This document shows, piece by piece, positions 32,391-42,624 of a DNA stretch of 64,000 nucleotides; the stretch's first letter is position 1; each line of letters starts with the position of its first letter. The translations under genes were made by a program, and so were the position numbers. The notes beneath the pieces were generated by a model. The model made no database searches, had not been told where the DNA came from, and was given only the letters and a program-made list of their open reading frames with translations. Source of the DNA: Turicibacter bilis (GTDB taxonomy: Bacteria > Bacillota_I > Bacilli_A > MOL361 > Turicibacteraceae); contig NZ_CP071249.1 of assembly GCF_024499055.1 (NCBI RefSeq), positions 2,039,001 through 2,103,000 of the forward strand. Reading direction: 5' to 3'.

Positions 32391-34622
32391 ATGAGATTTA
32401 TTAAAACAATCATTAGTCAGATGACGCTTGAAGAGAAAGTGTGGATGTGCTCAGGAGCAGATTTTTGGCGATTAAAATCAGTTGAACATCTCGGTATTCC
32501 AACTGTCATGGTGAGTGATGGACCACATGGATTAAGAAAACAATCGGACGAAGCAGATTTTTCAGATATCAACAATAGTATTAAAGCGGTTTGTTTTCCA
32601 ACAGGAGCAACGACTGCTTGTTCATTTGATCGAAATTTATTAAAAACATTAGGATGTGCCTTAGGAGAAGAATGTCAGGCAGAAAATGTAGCTGTTCTTT
32701 TAGGACCGGCGATTAATATTAAGCGTTCTCCTTTAGGTGGACGAAATTTTGAATACTTTTCAGAGGATCCTTATTTAACAGGGGAGATGGCAGCATCTCA
32801 TATTACAGGTGTTCAAAGTCAACATGTTGGGACAAGCCTTAAACATTTTGCTTGTAATAATCAAGAGAGTTATCGAATGACAGCAAGTGCAGAGGTTGAT
32901 GAACGAACATTACGGGAAATCTACTTACCCGGATTTGAACGAGCGGTAAAATCAGCAAAACCTTGGACTGTAATGACCTCATATAATCGTTTGAATGGGG
33001 AATTTACATCTGAATCTCATTATTTATTAACCGATATTTTAAGAAATGAATGGGGCTTTGATGGTTATGTCATGAGTGATTGGGGAGCAGTTAATAATCG
33101 AGTAAAGGGATTAAAAGCAGGAATGGATCTAGAAATGCCGGGTAGCAACGGAACAAATGATCAATTATTATTGCAAGCTGTTAAAGATGGAACATTAAGT
33201 GAAGAAGTATTAAATAAAAGTGTTGAACGTATTTTACGTAAGATTTTTGAATTTGTGGATAATCGAAAACCAGCCATTTTTGATAAAGAAGAACATCATC
33301 GATTAGCGCGCCATATTGCAACAGAGAGTGCCGTCTTATTGAAGAATGATGATGTATTACCACTTAAAGCGACTGATACTAAGATTGCATTTATTGGTGC
33401 CTTTGCTAAAGAACCTCGTTATCAAGGAGGGGGAAGCTCACATATTAATTCTTTTAAAGTAAGTAGTGCGCTTGATGCTGTAGAGGGAATGGAGCATATT
33501 CATTTTGCTCAAGGTTTTGTGACTGATGTTGATGAGACAAGAGAAGATTTATTAAATGAAGCTATCGAGCTTGCAAAGTCGAGTGAAGTGGCTGTTATTT
33601 TCGCAGGATTACCAGATTCATCAGAGTCAGAGTTTTATGACCGAACTCATATGAAGTTACCAAACTGTCAAAATGAGTTGATTAAACAAGTGGCAGCCGT
33701 TCAACCGAACACGGTTGTCGTCTTACACAATGGATCGCCAGTAGAGATGCCGTGGGTAGATGAAGTGCCTGCGATTTTAGAGATGTATCTTGGCGGACAA
33801 GCCGTTGGAGAGGCAACGGTGGATTTATTATTTGGTGTTGTGAATCCATCTGGAAAACTAGCTGAAACGTTCCCAATTCGCTTAGAAGACAACCCATCAT
33901 ATCTTTCATATAAAGTCGTTGATAATAAAATTTACTATGATGAAAAAGTATTTGTTGGTTATCGCTATTATGATACAAAGGAAATACCAGTTCTATTTCC
34001 ATTTGGTCACGGATGCAGCTATACCACATTTGAATACAGTCATTTAGTGGTTAATCAAGATCATATTCGTGATGATGAATCATTAATAGTAAGTGTCGAT
34101 ATCACGAATACAGGAAAAGTCTTTGGTAAAGAGGTTGTTCAATTATATGTACAAGATTTAACACAAACAGCCATCCGTCCAGTAAAAGAGTTGAGACAAT
34201 TTGAAAAAGTAGCCTTACAACCAGGTGAAACTCAAACTGTTTCATTTACTTTAACAAAACGTGATTTTGCTTATTATCATACGGGAATTTCAGACTGGTA
34301 TGTACCAACAGGACAATATCGTATTTTGATTGCTAAATCTTCAAGGGATATAAAATTAGAAGAGACGATTACTGTGACAAGTACAATAGACTTACCGTTT
34401 AAGGTGACATGGAATACAACATTTAACGAGTTAGTTTCACACCCTCAGCTAAGACCAGTTATTTATGAGTTACTTGGGGTTATTGGAGAAGAAAATGTAG
34501 ATAAAGAAGCCCAGTTAGAGATGGTTAAAGAAATACCTCTTCGTGCATTACGTAGCTTCCAAGGTGTTGATAATACCACTATTGAAAGCTTAATTACGAC
34601 GTTAAATCAGCTGCTTAAATAA
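32391..34622 (+). CDS. Beta-glucosidase, glycoside hydrolase family 3
   Basis: A 743-residue cytoplasmic enzyme. The GH3 N-terminal barrel begins at MTLEEKVWMCSGADFWR and contains KHFACNNQE and the nucleophile Asp in GYVMSDWGA (about residue 228); the C-terminal GH3 domain contains GGGSSHIN, and a fibronectin III-like domain follows from about 560. It removes terminal beta-linked glucose from oligosaccharides. No signal peptide. AGGGGGGAG precedes the ATG. The trehalose operon downstream has its own promoter, so this gene stands alone. Confidence 0.93.
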   Translation: MRFIKTIISQMTLEEKVWMCSGADFWRLKSVEHLGIPTVMVSDGPHGLRKQSDEADFSDINNSIKAVCFPTGATTACSFDRNLLKTLGCALGEECQAENVAVLLGPAINIKRSPLGGRNFEYFSEDPYLTGEMAASHITGVQSQHVGTSLKHFACNNQESYRMTASAEVDERTLREIYLPGFERAVKSAKPWTVMTSYNRLNGEFTSESHYLLTDILRNEWGFDGYVMSDWGAVNNRVKGLKAGMDLEMPGSNGTNDQLLLQAVKDGTLSEEVLNKSVERILRKIFEFVDNRKPAIFDKEEHHRLARHIATESAVLLKNDDVLPLKATDTKIAFIGAFAKEPRYQGGGSSHINSFKVSSALDAVEGMEHIHFAQGFVTDVDETREDLLNEAIELAKSSEVAVIFAGLPDSSESEFYDRTHMKLPNCQNELIKQVAAVQPNTVVVLHNGSPVEMPWVDEVPAILEMYLGGQAVGEATVDLLFGVVNPSGKLAETFPIRLEDNPSYLSYKVVDNKIYYDEKVFVGYRYYDTKEIPVLFPFGHGCSYTTFEYSHLVVNQDHIRDDESLIVSVDITNTGKVFGKEVVQLYVQDLTQTAIRPVKELRQFEKVALQPGETQTVSFTLTKRDFAYYHTGISDWYVPTGQYRILIAKSSRDIKLEETITVTSTIDLPFKVTWNTTFNELVSHPQLRPVIYELLGVIGEENVDKEAQLEMVKEIPLRALRSFQGVDNTTIESLITTLNQLLK

Positions 34623-34688
34623 GTGCATAAAATAAATGAACTTCTGGAATATTAAGTGTGTAACTTAATCTTAAAGGAGGCGAGTGTT

Positions 34689-34808
34689 ATGAAATTAGCA
34701 CCTGCTCAGTTACACAGTCTTAATGAATTACATAGGAAACGCTGTAGTGCATTAACTAAAACTACTGTGTATAAAGATAATGCGAAATCTAAAACACATG
34801 TTAGTTAA
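34689..34808 (+). CDS. 39-residue basic protein, hypothetical
   Basis: A small ORF behind AAAGGAGGCG at ideal spacing, 66 bases after the beta-glucosidase gene. The protein is basic and hydrophilic (HSLNELHRKRCSALTKTT; KDNAKSKTHVS), with one Cys. A terminator follows 40 bases later, so it may end the beta-glucosidase transcript. Unknown function. Confidence 0.5.
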   Translation: MKLAPAQLHSLNELHRKRCSALTKTTVYKDNAKSKTHVS

Positions 34809-34846
34809 TGAATTTATGAGTAGCTTTCTTTAATTAAGTGCAATAC

Positions 34847-34880
34847 AAAACCAATGTCAATTTGGCATTGGTTTTTTGTT
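34847..34880 (+). terminator. Terminator before the trehalose promoter region
   Basis: AAAACCAATG pairs with CATTGGTTTTTTG across TCAATTTGG. Confidence 0.85.
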
Positions 34881-35246
34881 TTTATTTGAATGTAATCGAA
34901 CTCAATGACAGATATGGCATTTTATCAAAGTTAGATTATATATGGAAAACTAAAGAAAATTTTACTAAATCATTTTTCTGATTATAGTTAAGACTACAAT
35001 ATGAAAGTTAAATTAATTTTATAATCAGCAAGGCCAAGTTAATAACGAAATCAGCTTAAAATTGCAACCAGTTATTTATGAACTTTAAAATATGTTTGCT
35101 ATGTAATGGAATCGAGCAATTTTATAATCTTATTGAACAATAAAAGGTCATCTTATCACATCTGCCTTTTTTCTAATAAGTTAATAAAATGTATCTATAA
35201 CCCTTCGTATGGAAATAAAAGGATGAAAACGTTGCAAAAACGATTG

Positions 35247-35353
35247 TTGACAAAAGGTATACGTATAAGATAAAATGAAAGCGCGATAAAGTAGTAAACA
35301 AATACGTATATATAGCAGAAAATACCCTTAATAAAACGTATTCATATACGTAT
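35247..35353 (+). promoter_or_regulatory. Trehalose operon promoter with three TreR-type operators and a cre-like site
   Basis: TTGACA (35247-35252) and TAAAAT (35271-35276) are separated by 18 bases. The palindrome ATACGTAT occurs at 35259 (inside the spacer), 35302 and 35346, spaced 43 and 44 bases, about four helical turns. TGAAAGCGCGATAA (35276-35289), at the transcription start, resembles a CcpA cre site. This predicts induction by trehalose 6-phosphate through TreR and glucose repression. Confidence 0.65.
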
Positions 35354-35401
35354 ATGTTGCAAAAGGTTTTGGAAATTGATTAAATACTTAGGAGGTCTAC
35401 T

Positions 35402-36808
35402 ATGGGGAAATATCAAGTAGAAGCACAACAATTATTAGAATTTGTTGGCGGTAAAGATAATATTTCAATGGTAACACACTGTGTAACACGTATGCGATTT
35501 GTTTTAGTTGATCCATCACGTGCAGATGTTGAAAAAATTGAAGCATTAAAATTAGTTAAAGGAACATTTACACAAGCAGGTCAATTCCAAGTTATTATTG
35601 GAAATGAAGTTTCTACATTCTATAATGAGTTTACAAGTATTGCTGGTATTGAAGAGGCAAGTAAAGAAGATGTAAAAGAAGCTGCTAAATCAAATATGAG
35701 TTGGATTCAACGTTTAATGGCAAACTTAGCTGAAATCTTCTCACCATTAATTCCAGCGATTATTATCGGAGGTTTAATTTTAGGATTCCGTAATGTCATT
35801 GGTGATATCAAAATGTTTGAAGATGGAACGAAGAGCTTAATCGAAGTTTCACAATTCTGGGCAGGAACACATAGTTTCTTATGGTTAATTGGCGAAGCAA
35901 TCTTCCACTTCTTACCTGTAGGTATTACATGGGCAGTAACAAGAAAAATGGGTGGAACTCAAATTCTAGGGATTGTACTAGGGATTACATTAGTTTCTCC
36001 ACAGTTATTAAATGCTTATGCAGTAGGTGGAGATGCAGTTGCTCCATTTTGGGATTTTGGATTTGCAAAAGTTGATATGATTGGATATCAGGCTCAAGTA
36101 ATTCCAGCAATGTTAGCCGGATTTACATTAGTTTACTTAGAGAGATTCTTCAAAAAGATTACTCCAAATGCAATTTCAATGATTATTGTTCCATTCTTTG
36201 CTTTAGTGCCAACTGTTTTATTAGCACATACAGTTTTAGGTCCAGTTGGATGGGCAATTGGTTCTTGGATTTCTAATGTTGTTTATGCAGGATTAACATC
36301 AACATTCTCTTGGTTATTTGCTGGAGTATTTGGATTTGCTTATGCACCATTAGTAATTACAGGATTACACCATATGACAAATGCAATCGATTTACAATTA
36401 GTAGCTGAATTTGGTGGAACAATGTTATGGCCAATGATCGCTTTATCAAATATTGCACAAGGTTCAGCAGTATTAGGGATGATTTATGTTAACCGTAAAA
36501 ATGAGGAAGAAAAACAAGTTTCTATCCCAGCTTGTATCTCAGCTTATTTAGGTGTAACTGAACCAGCAATCTTCGGTATCAATATGAAGTATGGATTCCC
36601 ATTCTTAGCTGGTATGATTGGTTCTGCAGTAGCAGCAGTTATTTCAGTCGGAACAGGAGTTATGGCTAACTCAGTAGGAATTGGTGGATTACCAGGAATC
36701 TTATCAATTCAACCACAACATATGTTAATGTTCGCAGTTGCGATGCTTGCAGCAGTTGTTATCCCATTCATTTTAACAATTGTATTTGCTAAAAAGAAAT
36801 TAAAATAA
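35402..36808 (+). CDS. treP: PTS trehalose-specific EIIBC component
   Basis: A 468-residue membrane protein. The EIIB domain (residues 1-80) has the phosphorylation Cys in THCVTRMRFVL; the EIIC domain (about 105-465) spans the membrane with some ten segments and has GITEPAIFG-type sequence VTEPAIFGINMKYGFPF. It imports trehalose and phosphorylates it to trehalose 6-phosphate. There is no EIIA domain, so a glucose-type EIIA must be borrowed. First gene of the tre operon; TAGGAGG upstream. Confidence 0.95.
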   Translation: MGKYQVEAQQLLEFVGGKDNISMVTHCVTRMRFVLVDPSRADVEKIEALKLVKGTFTQAGQFQVIIGNEVSTFYNEFTSIAGIEEASKEDVKEAAKSNMSWIQRLMANLAEIFSPLIPAIIIGGLILGFRNVIGDIKMFEDGTKSLIEVSQFWAGTHSFLWLIGEAIFHFLPVGITWAVTRKMGGTQILGIVLGITLVSPQLLNAYAVGGDAVAPFWDFGFAKVDMIGYQAQVIPAMLAGFTLVYLERFFKKITPNAISMIIVPFFALVPTVLLAHTVLGPVGWAIGSWISNVVYAGLTSTFSWLFAGVFGFAYAPLVITGLHHMTNAIDLQLVAEFGGTMLWPMIALSNIAQGSAVLGMIYVNRKNEEEKQVSIPACISAYLGVTEPAIFGINMKYGFPFLAGMIGSAVAAVISVGTGVMANSVGIGGLPGILSIQPQHMLMFAVAMLAAVVIPFILTIVFAKKKLK

Positions 36809-36922
36809 TTTAAAAATAAATAGTACATGGATATTATAGTAATACCTAATTTCATTCTCCTCTTGAGGGAAAAAGGGGAGTCTGTATTATCCATTTCGTG
36901 CAATAAAGAAGGAGTTTATAGT

Positions 36923-38578
36923 ATGAAAGATTTTAAGAATAGTGTTGTTTATCAAATTTATCCAAAGTCTTTTAATGATTCGAATAATGATGGATTAGGT
37001 GATTTACGTGGAGTCGTAGAAAAATTAGATTACTTAGAAGGATTAGGCGTTGATTATATTTGGTTAACACCATTCTTTGTTTCTCCACAAAATGATAATG
37101 GATATGATATTGCAGATTACTATAATATTGATCCTGCTTATGGAACAATGGAAGATTTTGAAGCTTTAGTTGAAGGGGCAACAAAACGTAATATCAAAAT
37201 CATGTTAGATATGGTGTTTAATCATACATCTACTCATCATGTTTGGTTCCAAAAAGCTTTACAAGGAGATCCAAAATATAAAAATTATTATATTTTCAGA
37301 AAAGGTGAAAATGGGAATCCGCCAACAAACTGGGTTTCTAAATTTGGTGGAAACGCATGGGAATATGTTGAACAGTTTGATGAATATTATTTACATTTAT
37401 TTGATGTAACTCAAGCTGATTTAAACTGGGAGAACCCTGAATTACGTCAAGAAGTTTATAATGTTGTAAACTTCTGGATTGAAAAAGGAGTTAAAGGATT
37501 CCGATTAGATGTTATTAACTTAATTTCCAAACCAGATCTTCTTGAAAATGATTATATTGGTGATGGGCGTCGCTTCTATACAGATGGACCACGTATTCAC
37601 CAATATTTAAAAGAATTAAATGAAAATACATTCGGTAAGCATGAGGATATTATTACTGTAGGAGAAATGTCTTCAACAACAATTGAAAACTGTTTAAAAT
37701 ACTCAAATCCAGATGAAAAAGAATTAAGCATGGTGTTTAATTTTCATCACTTAAAAGTAGATTATAAGGATGGAGATAAGTGGAAGCTAAAAGAATTTGA
37801 TTTTGCTGAATTAAAAGACTTACTTAACACCTGGCAAACAAGTATGATGGAGGGGAATGGATGGAATGCAGTCTTCTGGTGTAACCACGATCAACCACGT
37901 ATTGTTTCACGTTTAGGAGATGATAAAAACTATCATAAACAATCAGCAAAAATGTTAGCAACAGCTATTCATTGTTTACGTGGAACACCGTATATTTACC
38001 AAGGTGAAGAGATTGGAATGACAAATCCTTACTTTAATGATATTAATAAATATCGTGATGTTGAAAGCTTAAATTATTATAATATCTTAAGAGAGCAAGG
38101 ACATACAGAAGAAGAAACATACGATATTATCATGGCTCGTTCTCGTGATAACTCACGTACACCAATGCAATGGAATAGCAATGTCAATGCAGGGTTTAGT
38201 GAAGGAACACCATGGATAGGAGTCATTGATAATTATGAAACAATTAACGTTGAACGTAACTTATCTGATGAGAATTCAATCTATAACCACTATAAAAAAT
38301 TAATCCAATTAAGAAAACAGTACAATGTCATTGCAGATGGAATATATGAGCCAATGTTAGTTGATCATGAAGCTGTTTATGCATATCGCCGTTTATTAGA
38401 TAATGAAGTTTTAATTGTTTTAAATAATTTCTATGGAAAAGATACAACAGTAACATTAAATATCGAAGATTTTGATGATTATACTTGTTTACTTTCTAAT
38501 TATGAATCACAAAATTTAACTAATCAAATGACGCTTCGTCCATATGAATCAATTATTTTCTATAAAAAAACTAAATAA
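36923..38578 (+). CDS. treA: Trehalose-6-phosphate hydrolase (GH13)
   Basis: A 551-residue alpha-amylase family enzyme that splits trehalose 6-phosphate into glucose and glucose 6-phosphate. The barrel begins VVYQIYPKSFNDSNNDGLGD; catalytic residues are Asp in GFRLDVIN, Glu in VGEMSS and Asp in NHDQPR. I choose ATG 36923, ten bases after AAGGAG; the open frame extends to 36827 without support. It lies 114 bases after treP in the same unit. Confidence 0.95.
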   Translation: MKDFKNSVVYQIYPKSFNDSNNDGLGDLRGVVEKLDYLEGLGVDYIWLTPFFVSPQNDNGYDIADYYNIDPAYGTMEDFEALVEGATKRNIKIMLDMVFNHTSTHHVWFQKALQGDPKYKNYYIFRKGENGNPPTNWVSKFGGNAWEYVEQFDEYYLHLFDVTQADLNWENPELRQEVYNVVNFWIEKGVKGFRLDVINLISKPDLLENDYIGDGRRFYTDGPRIHQYLKELNENTFGKHEDIITVGEMSSTTIENCLKYSNPDEKELSMVFNFHHLKVDYKDGDKWKLKEFDFAELKDLLNTWQTSMMEGNGWNAVFWCNHDQPRIVSRLGDDKNYHKQSAKMLATAIHCLRGTPYIYQGEEIGMTNPYFNDINKYRDVESLNYYNILREQGHTEEETYDIIMARSRDNSRTPMQWNSNVNAGFSEGTPWIGVIDNYETINVERNLSDENSIYNHYKKLIQLRKQYNVIADGIYEPMLVDHEAVYAYRRLLDNEVLIVLNNFYGKDTTVTLNIEDFDDYTCLLSNYESQNLTNQMTLRPYESIIFYKKTK

Positions 38579-38642
38579 TAGTTATACTAAAGCATCAAAT
38601 CTTTTCAAAATAGAAAAATAAAAAGTTTGAAGGTGTATAACA

Positions 38643-38682
38643 ATAAAGGGGACTTCATCATAATGGTGCGGTCCTTTTTGTA
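38643..38682 (+). terminator. Possible weak terminator between treA and treR
   Basis: AAAGGGGAC and GTCCTTTTT pair across about 20 bases. It may reduce treR expression relative to treA. Confidence 0.45.
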
Positions 38683-38730
38683 TATTGAGATATAATAGGG
38701 CACATGATAGAATAAATAAGGTGATTAATA

Positions 38731-39486
38731 ATGAAAAGTAAATACGTTAAAATATATGATGATATTTTAAATAAAATAGAGAATAATATTTATAAGGTTG
38801 GAGATTGTTTACCATCAGAAGCTGATTTAATGAAAGAATACGAGGTGTCACGTGATACGATTCGTAAATCGTTAAATATGCTTGTAACAAATGGATACAT
38901 TACAAAGGCACGTGGAAAATTAGCAACTGTAAGTGATATTCATAAACTAAATTTCCCAATTGCAAAAATTACAAGTTTCTCTGAACTTTCGCAACAAGAG
39001 CATATGGAAAGTCAAACTATTCTTGAAGAATTTCAAGTCGTTAAAAATAATAAATATATTATGGATAAGCTTAATTTAACAGAGGAACAAGAAGTTTGGA
39101 ATATTTTAAGAACACGTCGAATTGATGGGGAACGTGTAATCCTAGATCAGGACTATATCAGACGTGATATCGTTGATGGCTTAACAGAAGAAATTTGTAC
39201 AGATTCTATCTATAAATACATCGAGCAGGAATTAAATATTCAAATTGGCTATGCTAAGAAAGAAATTACAGTACAAAAAGTATCGGAGCTTGATCGCAAA
39301 TACTTAGATATTAAAGATGATGAAATGATTGTTGTTGTTAAAAGTTATACTTACTTGTCAGATGGTCGTTTATTTCAATACACAATATCTAAGCATCGTG
39401 CTGACCGATTTAAGTTTGTTGAATTTGCAGTACGAACAAATCCTAACTTATTACCAGTTGAATTGATGTTAAATAAACAGCTGTAG
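38731..39486 (+). CDS. treR: TreR, GntR-family repressor of the trehalose operon
   Basis: A 251-residue regulator with a GntR winged helix (residues 1-70: KIYDDILNKIENNIYKVGD ... SEADLMKEYEVSRDTIRKSL) and a UTRA effector domain from about 90. It should bind the ATACGTAT sites upstream of treP and release them on trehalose 6-phosphate. AAGGTGATTAATA precedes the ATG. A terminator closes the operon. Confidence 0.92.
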   Translation: MKSKYVKIYDDILNKIENNIYKVGDCLPSEADLMKEYEVSRDTIRKSLNMLVTNGYITKARGKLATVSDIHKLNFPIAKITSFSELSQQEHMESQTILEEFQVVKNNKYIMDKLNLTEEQEVWNILRTRRIDGERVILDQDYIRRDIVDGLTEEICTDSIYKYIEQELNIQIGYAKKEITVQKVSELDRKYLDIKDDEMIVVVKSYTYLSDGRLFQYTISKHRADRFKFVEFAVRTNPNLLPVELMLNKQL

Positions 39487-39505
39487 TTTTATATTTTTCA
39501 TCAAT

Positions 39506-39545
39506 AAAAGTCCATGCTAATAATCAATTAGCATGGACTTTTTGA
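39506..39545 (+). terminator. Terminator of the tre operon
   Basis: AAAAGTCCATGCTAA pairs with TTAGCATGGACTTTTT, a 15-bp stem with T5. Confidence 0.92.
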
Positions 39546-40567
39546 ATAGGAGCGTGAAATCAGATAAAAGGAGGAACTCTAGTTAGATGTTTGGTTAACT
39601 AATAACCAGTAATAGTTTCTACCGAATCCGACAAATTATTTATAAATTCGAAAAAAATTGTTGTTTTTTAACATAATTAATGAATAGTAACCTATTGGGC
39701 TATTACTTCGATATGATTGCGTTTTCATCTTCTAATTTAGCGCAATTGCAAGTAATTAAACCAATAATAACAACTTGATTTTTGATGTAGTGAAATAAAA
39801 TCACCCTTATGATTGTTATGATATTCTAAGAAGAAGGCATCAATTGTAGTTTCAGGGAATAAATCTTTGCTGCAGAATCATAATTACCTGATAAGAATTA
39901 TGAAGAATGAAAATTTCCTCAGCAGACATGTCATCCAATAGATAAGTTTTGAAATTTTTTAGAAAGTGATTCATTAATTAATGCAACGTATTTACGACAG
40001 GGGGGTAATCTATGTTTTGTTTTTTCAATGGTCATAATATAAAATCAGACTTGTTTTTTTTATGTAATTATACACATTCAATAATTCTTTTATCTTTTAA
40101 TCAATAAGCTACAGTATTTAGCAACGTATAATTAAATGATTGGTTACTGATAAGATAACTTTATTTATTTTCGGCATTAATTGACAATATGATGCAAAAT
40201 GTATTATAATTTTAATAGAATCAATACACTATATGATAAGATAATCGGATATAAAGTAGCCGTTTTATTTTCTCTAATTGATTCTAACATTGTGAACATG
40301 GATCAGGTATTTATATCAATTATACAGTACAAGATTCTATTATCATTCCTAATTTTAATAGGGTATGTTATGCACAATAGGTAGGGAATAAGAGCTCCCA
40401 ACTCATATTATTTCTTACTTAGTATAAATAATCTGAAAGACTACCCAATTTTAGATTATTTTTGAACGAAACTCCCATAAGTACTAAAATATCATTACAT
40501 ATATAATGGTATTTTAAAGTAAAAGATACCCAAAACGTCTTTAATAAATAAGATATGAGAACCCGGG
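39546..40567. other. 1-kb AT-rich region without an intact gene
   Basis: No long frame has a ribosome binding site. A 31-codon ORF at 40012-40107 follows AGGGGGG but encodes nothing recognisable. On the minus strand between about 39720 and 39960, protein-like runs (DAFFLEYHNNHKGDFISLHQK) are broken by stops and frame changes, so a decayed gene is likely. Confidence 0.4.
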
Positions 40568-40614
40568 AAAAGAAGCCATCTAGACACCTTTTGTGTTGTG
40601 ATGGCTTCTTTTTC
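40568..40614 (+). terminator. Terminator-like hairpin
   Basis: AAAAGAAGCCATC pairs with GATGGCTTCTTTTTC across about 20 bases; no intact gene precedes it, which fits a decayed unit upstream. Confidence 0.75.
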
Positions 40615-40627
40615 ATATGTTATAACA

Positions 40628-40658
40628 TAAAAACACGACATAGAAGTCGTGTTTTTAT
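40628..40658. terminator. Terminator of the 40.7-43.3 kb ABC operon
   Basis: AAAAACACGAC pairs with GTCGTGTTTTT; A and T runs on both sides. Confidence 0.8.
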
Positions 40659-40692
40659 TATGATTATGTTAAAGGGTGGGGAAGGAGATTGA

Positions 40693-41802
40693 TTAGTCTT
40701 GATTTACAGTTTTTAATTGATAATTATTAACTAACCCTTGATCAGGACGAATCATGATTTTTCCTTCATAAATAATTTTATCGGTTGAAGGATCTAGCAC
40801 TGATAAGTACTGTGTACTTGAATTAGTATTGTATGATTCATACATTGTATAAACTAAATCATTATTTTCAGTGAGACTCTGTGGATATATTGATTCAAAT
40901 TCATTTGTTGATGATTCAATAAAGCTTGGTGTTTGAGTTGGAGTTAAATTGATTTCCTGATTGTCATCATTAAAAGATGCTTTCATAATAACTGAATCAA
41001 TTAGGAAAAATAGTTCATTATTCACTGTAGTAATATTTTCAATATAGACGTATTCATCAACTCCGTTCATTTTATAAGTTTTTGTTTCGTTAGTCTCGAG
41101 TGTTGTTATCATTAAATGATTTGATTCATTAGGATTTCTATAAATCACGCCATTGTGAACATATATTGACGACCATTCAGAAAGTTCTTCTTCATACTTT
41201 AGGCTTAATTTTAATGTGGTTGGATCAATTTCATAAGTGAGAATACGGTCATTTTTATTCCCACGTTGATCATAAACCTTCGCAATGTAGTAGTATTTTC
41301 CGTTATTCTCAGTTAGAAATTCAGTCATGATATTTTCACCGTATAGCAGCTGATCTAGTGAAACTTCTTGGATATTAATTTGTCCTGTGTCCTTGTTTTT
41401 TGAACGAATTCGAAGAACAGGCTCAGTATTCGTATAGAGGTAAGAGTAATTAAAGTTGGCCGTTATCAAATAATTATCATTTTCTAATGTTTCCGGCCAT
41501 GTTAAGTGACGGTATAATTCTCGATTTTCTAATACATCTTCTCCGACTCCATGAAACGTATCATATTTAGTTGGTGTCAATGAAGCATTCTCTCCTGTAA
41601 TAATGACTTTAGAAAACTGATTAGGTCCTGTTTTTGTAATATTTTCTAATTGAATTCCATTTAATGCTGTAACATTCCCACTTAATGTTTCTAAACGGAA
41701 ATCTGTATTATATGGTGTCGCTTCAGTTTGTACCATCAATCCTAGAGCACCTAATGATAATAAACTAGCTGTACTTAATCCAATAATATGATATAACTTC
41801 AT
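40693..41802 (-). CDS. Exported protein of an ABC operon, beta-propeller-like
   Basis: A 369-residue protein with an N-terminal signal or anchor (IIGLSTASLLSLGALGLMV). The rest is rich in beta strand and turn repeats (GKYYYIAKVYD; VHNGVIYRNPN; NNELFFLIDSV), as in a propeller, without a known motif. It is the last of three genes read from 43317 and starts 14 bases after the permease gene, so it is translationally linked to the transporter. It may sense or assist the transporter outside the membrane. Confidence 0.65.
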   Translation of the reverse strand: MKLYHIIGLSTASLLSLGALGLMVQTEATPYNTDFRLETLSGNVTALNGIQLENITKTGPNQFSKVIITGENASLTPTKYDTFHGVGEDVLENRELYRHLTWPETLENDNYLITANFNYSYLYTNTEPVLRIRSKNKDTGQINIQEVSLDQLLYGENIMTEFLTENNGKYYYIAKVYDQRGNKNDRILTYEIDPTTLKLSLKYEEELSEWSSIYVHNGVIYRNPNESNHLMITTLETNETKTYKMNGVDEYVYIENITTVNNELFFLIDSVIMKASFNDDNQEINLTPTQTPSFIESSTNEFESIYPQSLTENNDLVYTMYESYNTNSSTQYLSVLDPSTDKIIYEGKIMIRPDQGLVNNYQLKTVNQD

Positions 41803-41815
41803 ATTTTCACCTCAC

Positions 41816-42622
41816 CTAAATTGAAACTTTTTTATTTAAAAGCCATGCGCAAATTAAAATACTAACGGTACTCATTCCAAAGACAAATCCATAATCAACA
41901 AAAAATCGCTCATCGATATATAAATACAATGTTTTTGTATAAATAAACAAGGCGATATTAGCGATGCCAAAAATAGCCCCAGCAATTAATCCAAAGATTT
42001 TTTTTGAACGATCGCATAAGACAAAAACTGAAATGAGACTAAACATTAAGATAATAAACGCTATCTTATAGATAAAATCACTGATAGAGAGTGGTAATAT
42101 CATCCCAATAAAATAAGATTTTTGTAACATCGTTGTCATTAATTGATTAGCTACCGTTCCATCAAGCAGTAAAGCATTCATCAACAAAGCGCCAATACCT
42201 AAGTTAATCAAGATTACCCCATAAAAACAAAAAACAGACAGTAGGATAATGACTAACTTAGATAAGAAAATTGAGAAACGTTGTCCTTTTAAAGAAAGAA
42301 GCATATAAATACGTTTAGATGCTCCAAACCATTCTTTATACCATAAGTAGAAGGCAACACAAACTAAAAGGATAGCAGCAAAAATATAGGATAAGGGCAA
42401 GAAAGCTGTACTATCAAAAATTTGAACTAAGCTTAGCTTTCCATTAGATTGTACATATTCTGAAACTGAGCTACTCATGATTTCAGGTAGCATCTCATTT
42501 TTGTAATTACCAATCGAGCGATAGAACATTCCAGTTGATAAAGCTGTTAGTCCGATAAATAAAGTGCCCAACCAAGGTAGGATTTTTTTAATTTCAATTT
42601 CGATTAATGTTAGAAATTTCAT
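41816..42622 (-). CDS. ABC transporter permease subunit
   Basis: A 268-residue membrane protein with about six hydrophobic segments (the first near residues 17-33, the last near 245-262), in the style of ABC-2 type permeases without a clear signature. It begins two bases after the ATPase stop codon. Together they form a transporter of the YtrBC/BcrAB style, often linked to cell envelope stress or bacitracin-like peptides. The substrate is inference only. Confidence 0.75.
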   Translation of the reverse strand: MKFLTLIEIEIKKILPWLGTLFIGLTALSTGMFYRSIGNYKNEMLPEIMSSSVSEYVQSNGKLSLVQIFDSTAFLPLSYIFAAILLVCVAFYLWYKEWFGASKRIYMLLSLKGQRFSIFLSKLVIILLSVFCFYGVILINLGIGALLMNALLLDGTVANQLMTTMLQKSYFIGMILPLSISDFIYKIAFIILMFSLISVFVLCDRSKKIFGLIAGAIFGIANIALFIYTKTLYLYIDERFFVDYGFVFGMSTVSILICAWLLNKKVSI

Positions 42623-42624
42623 TA

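Noticed and set aside
40199-40384. 61-codon protein gene
   Set aside because: No ribosome binding site and composition as expected of AT-rich noncoding DNA.
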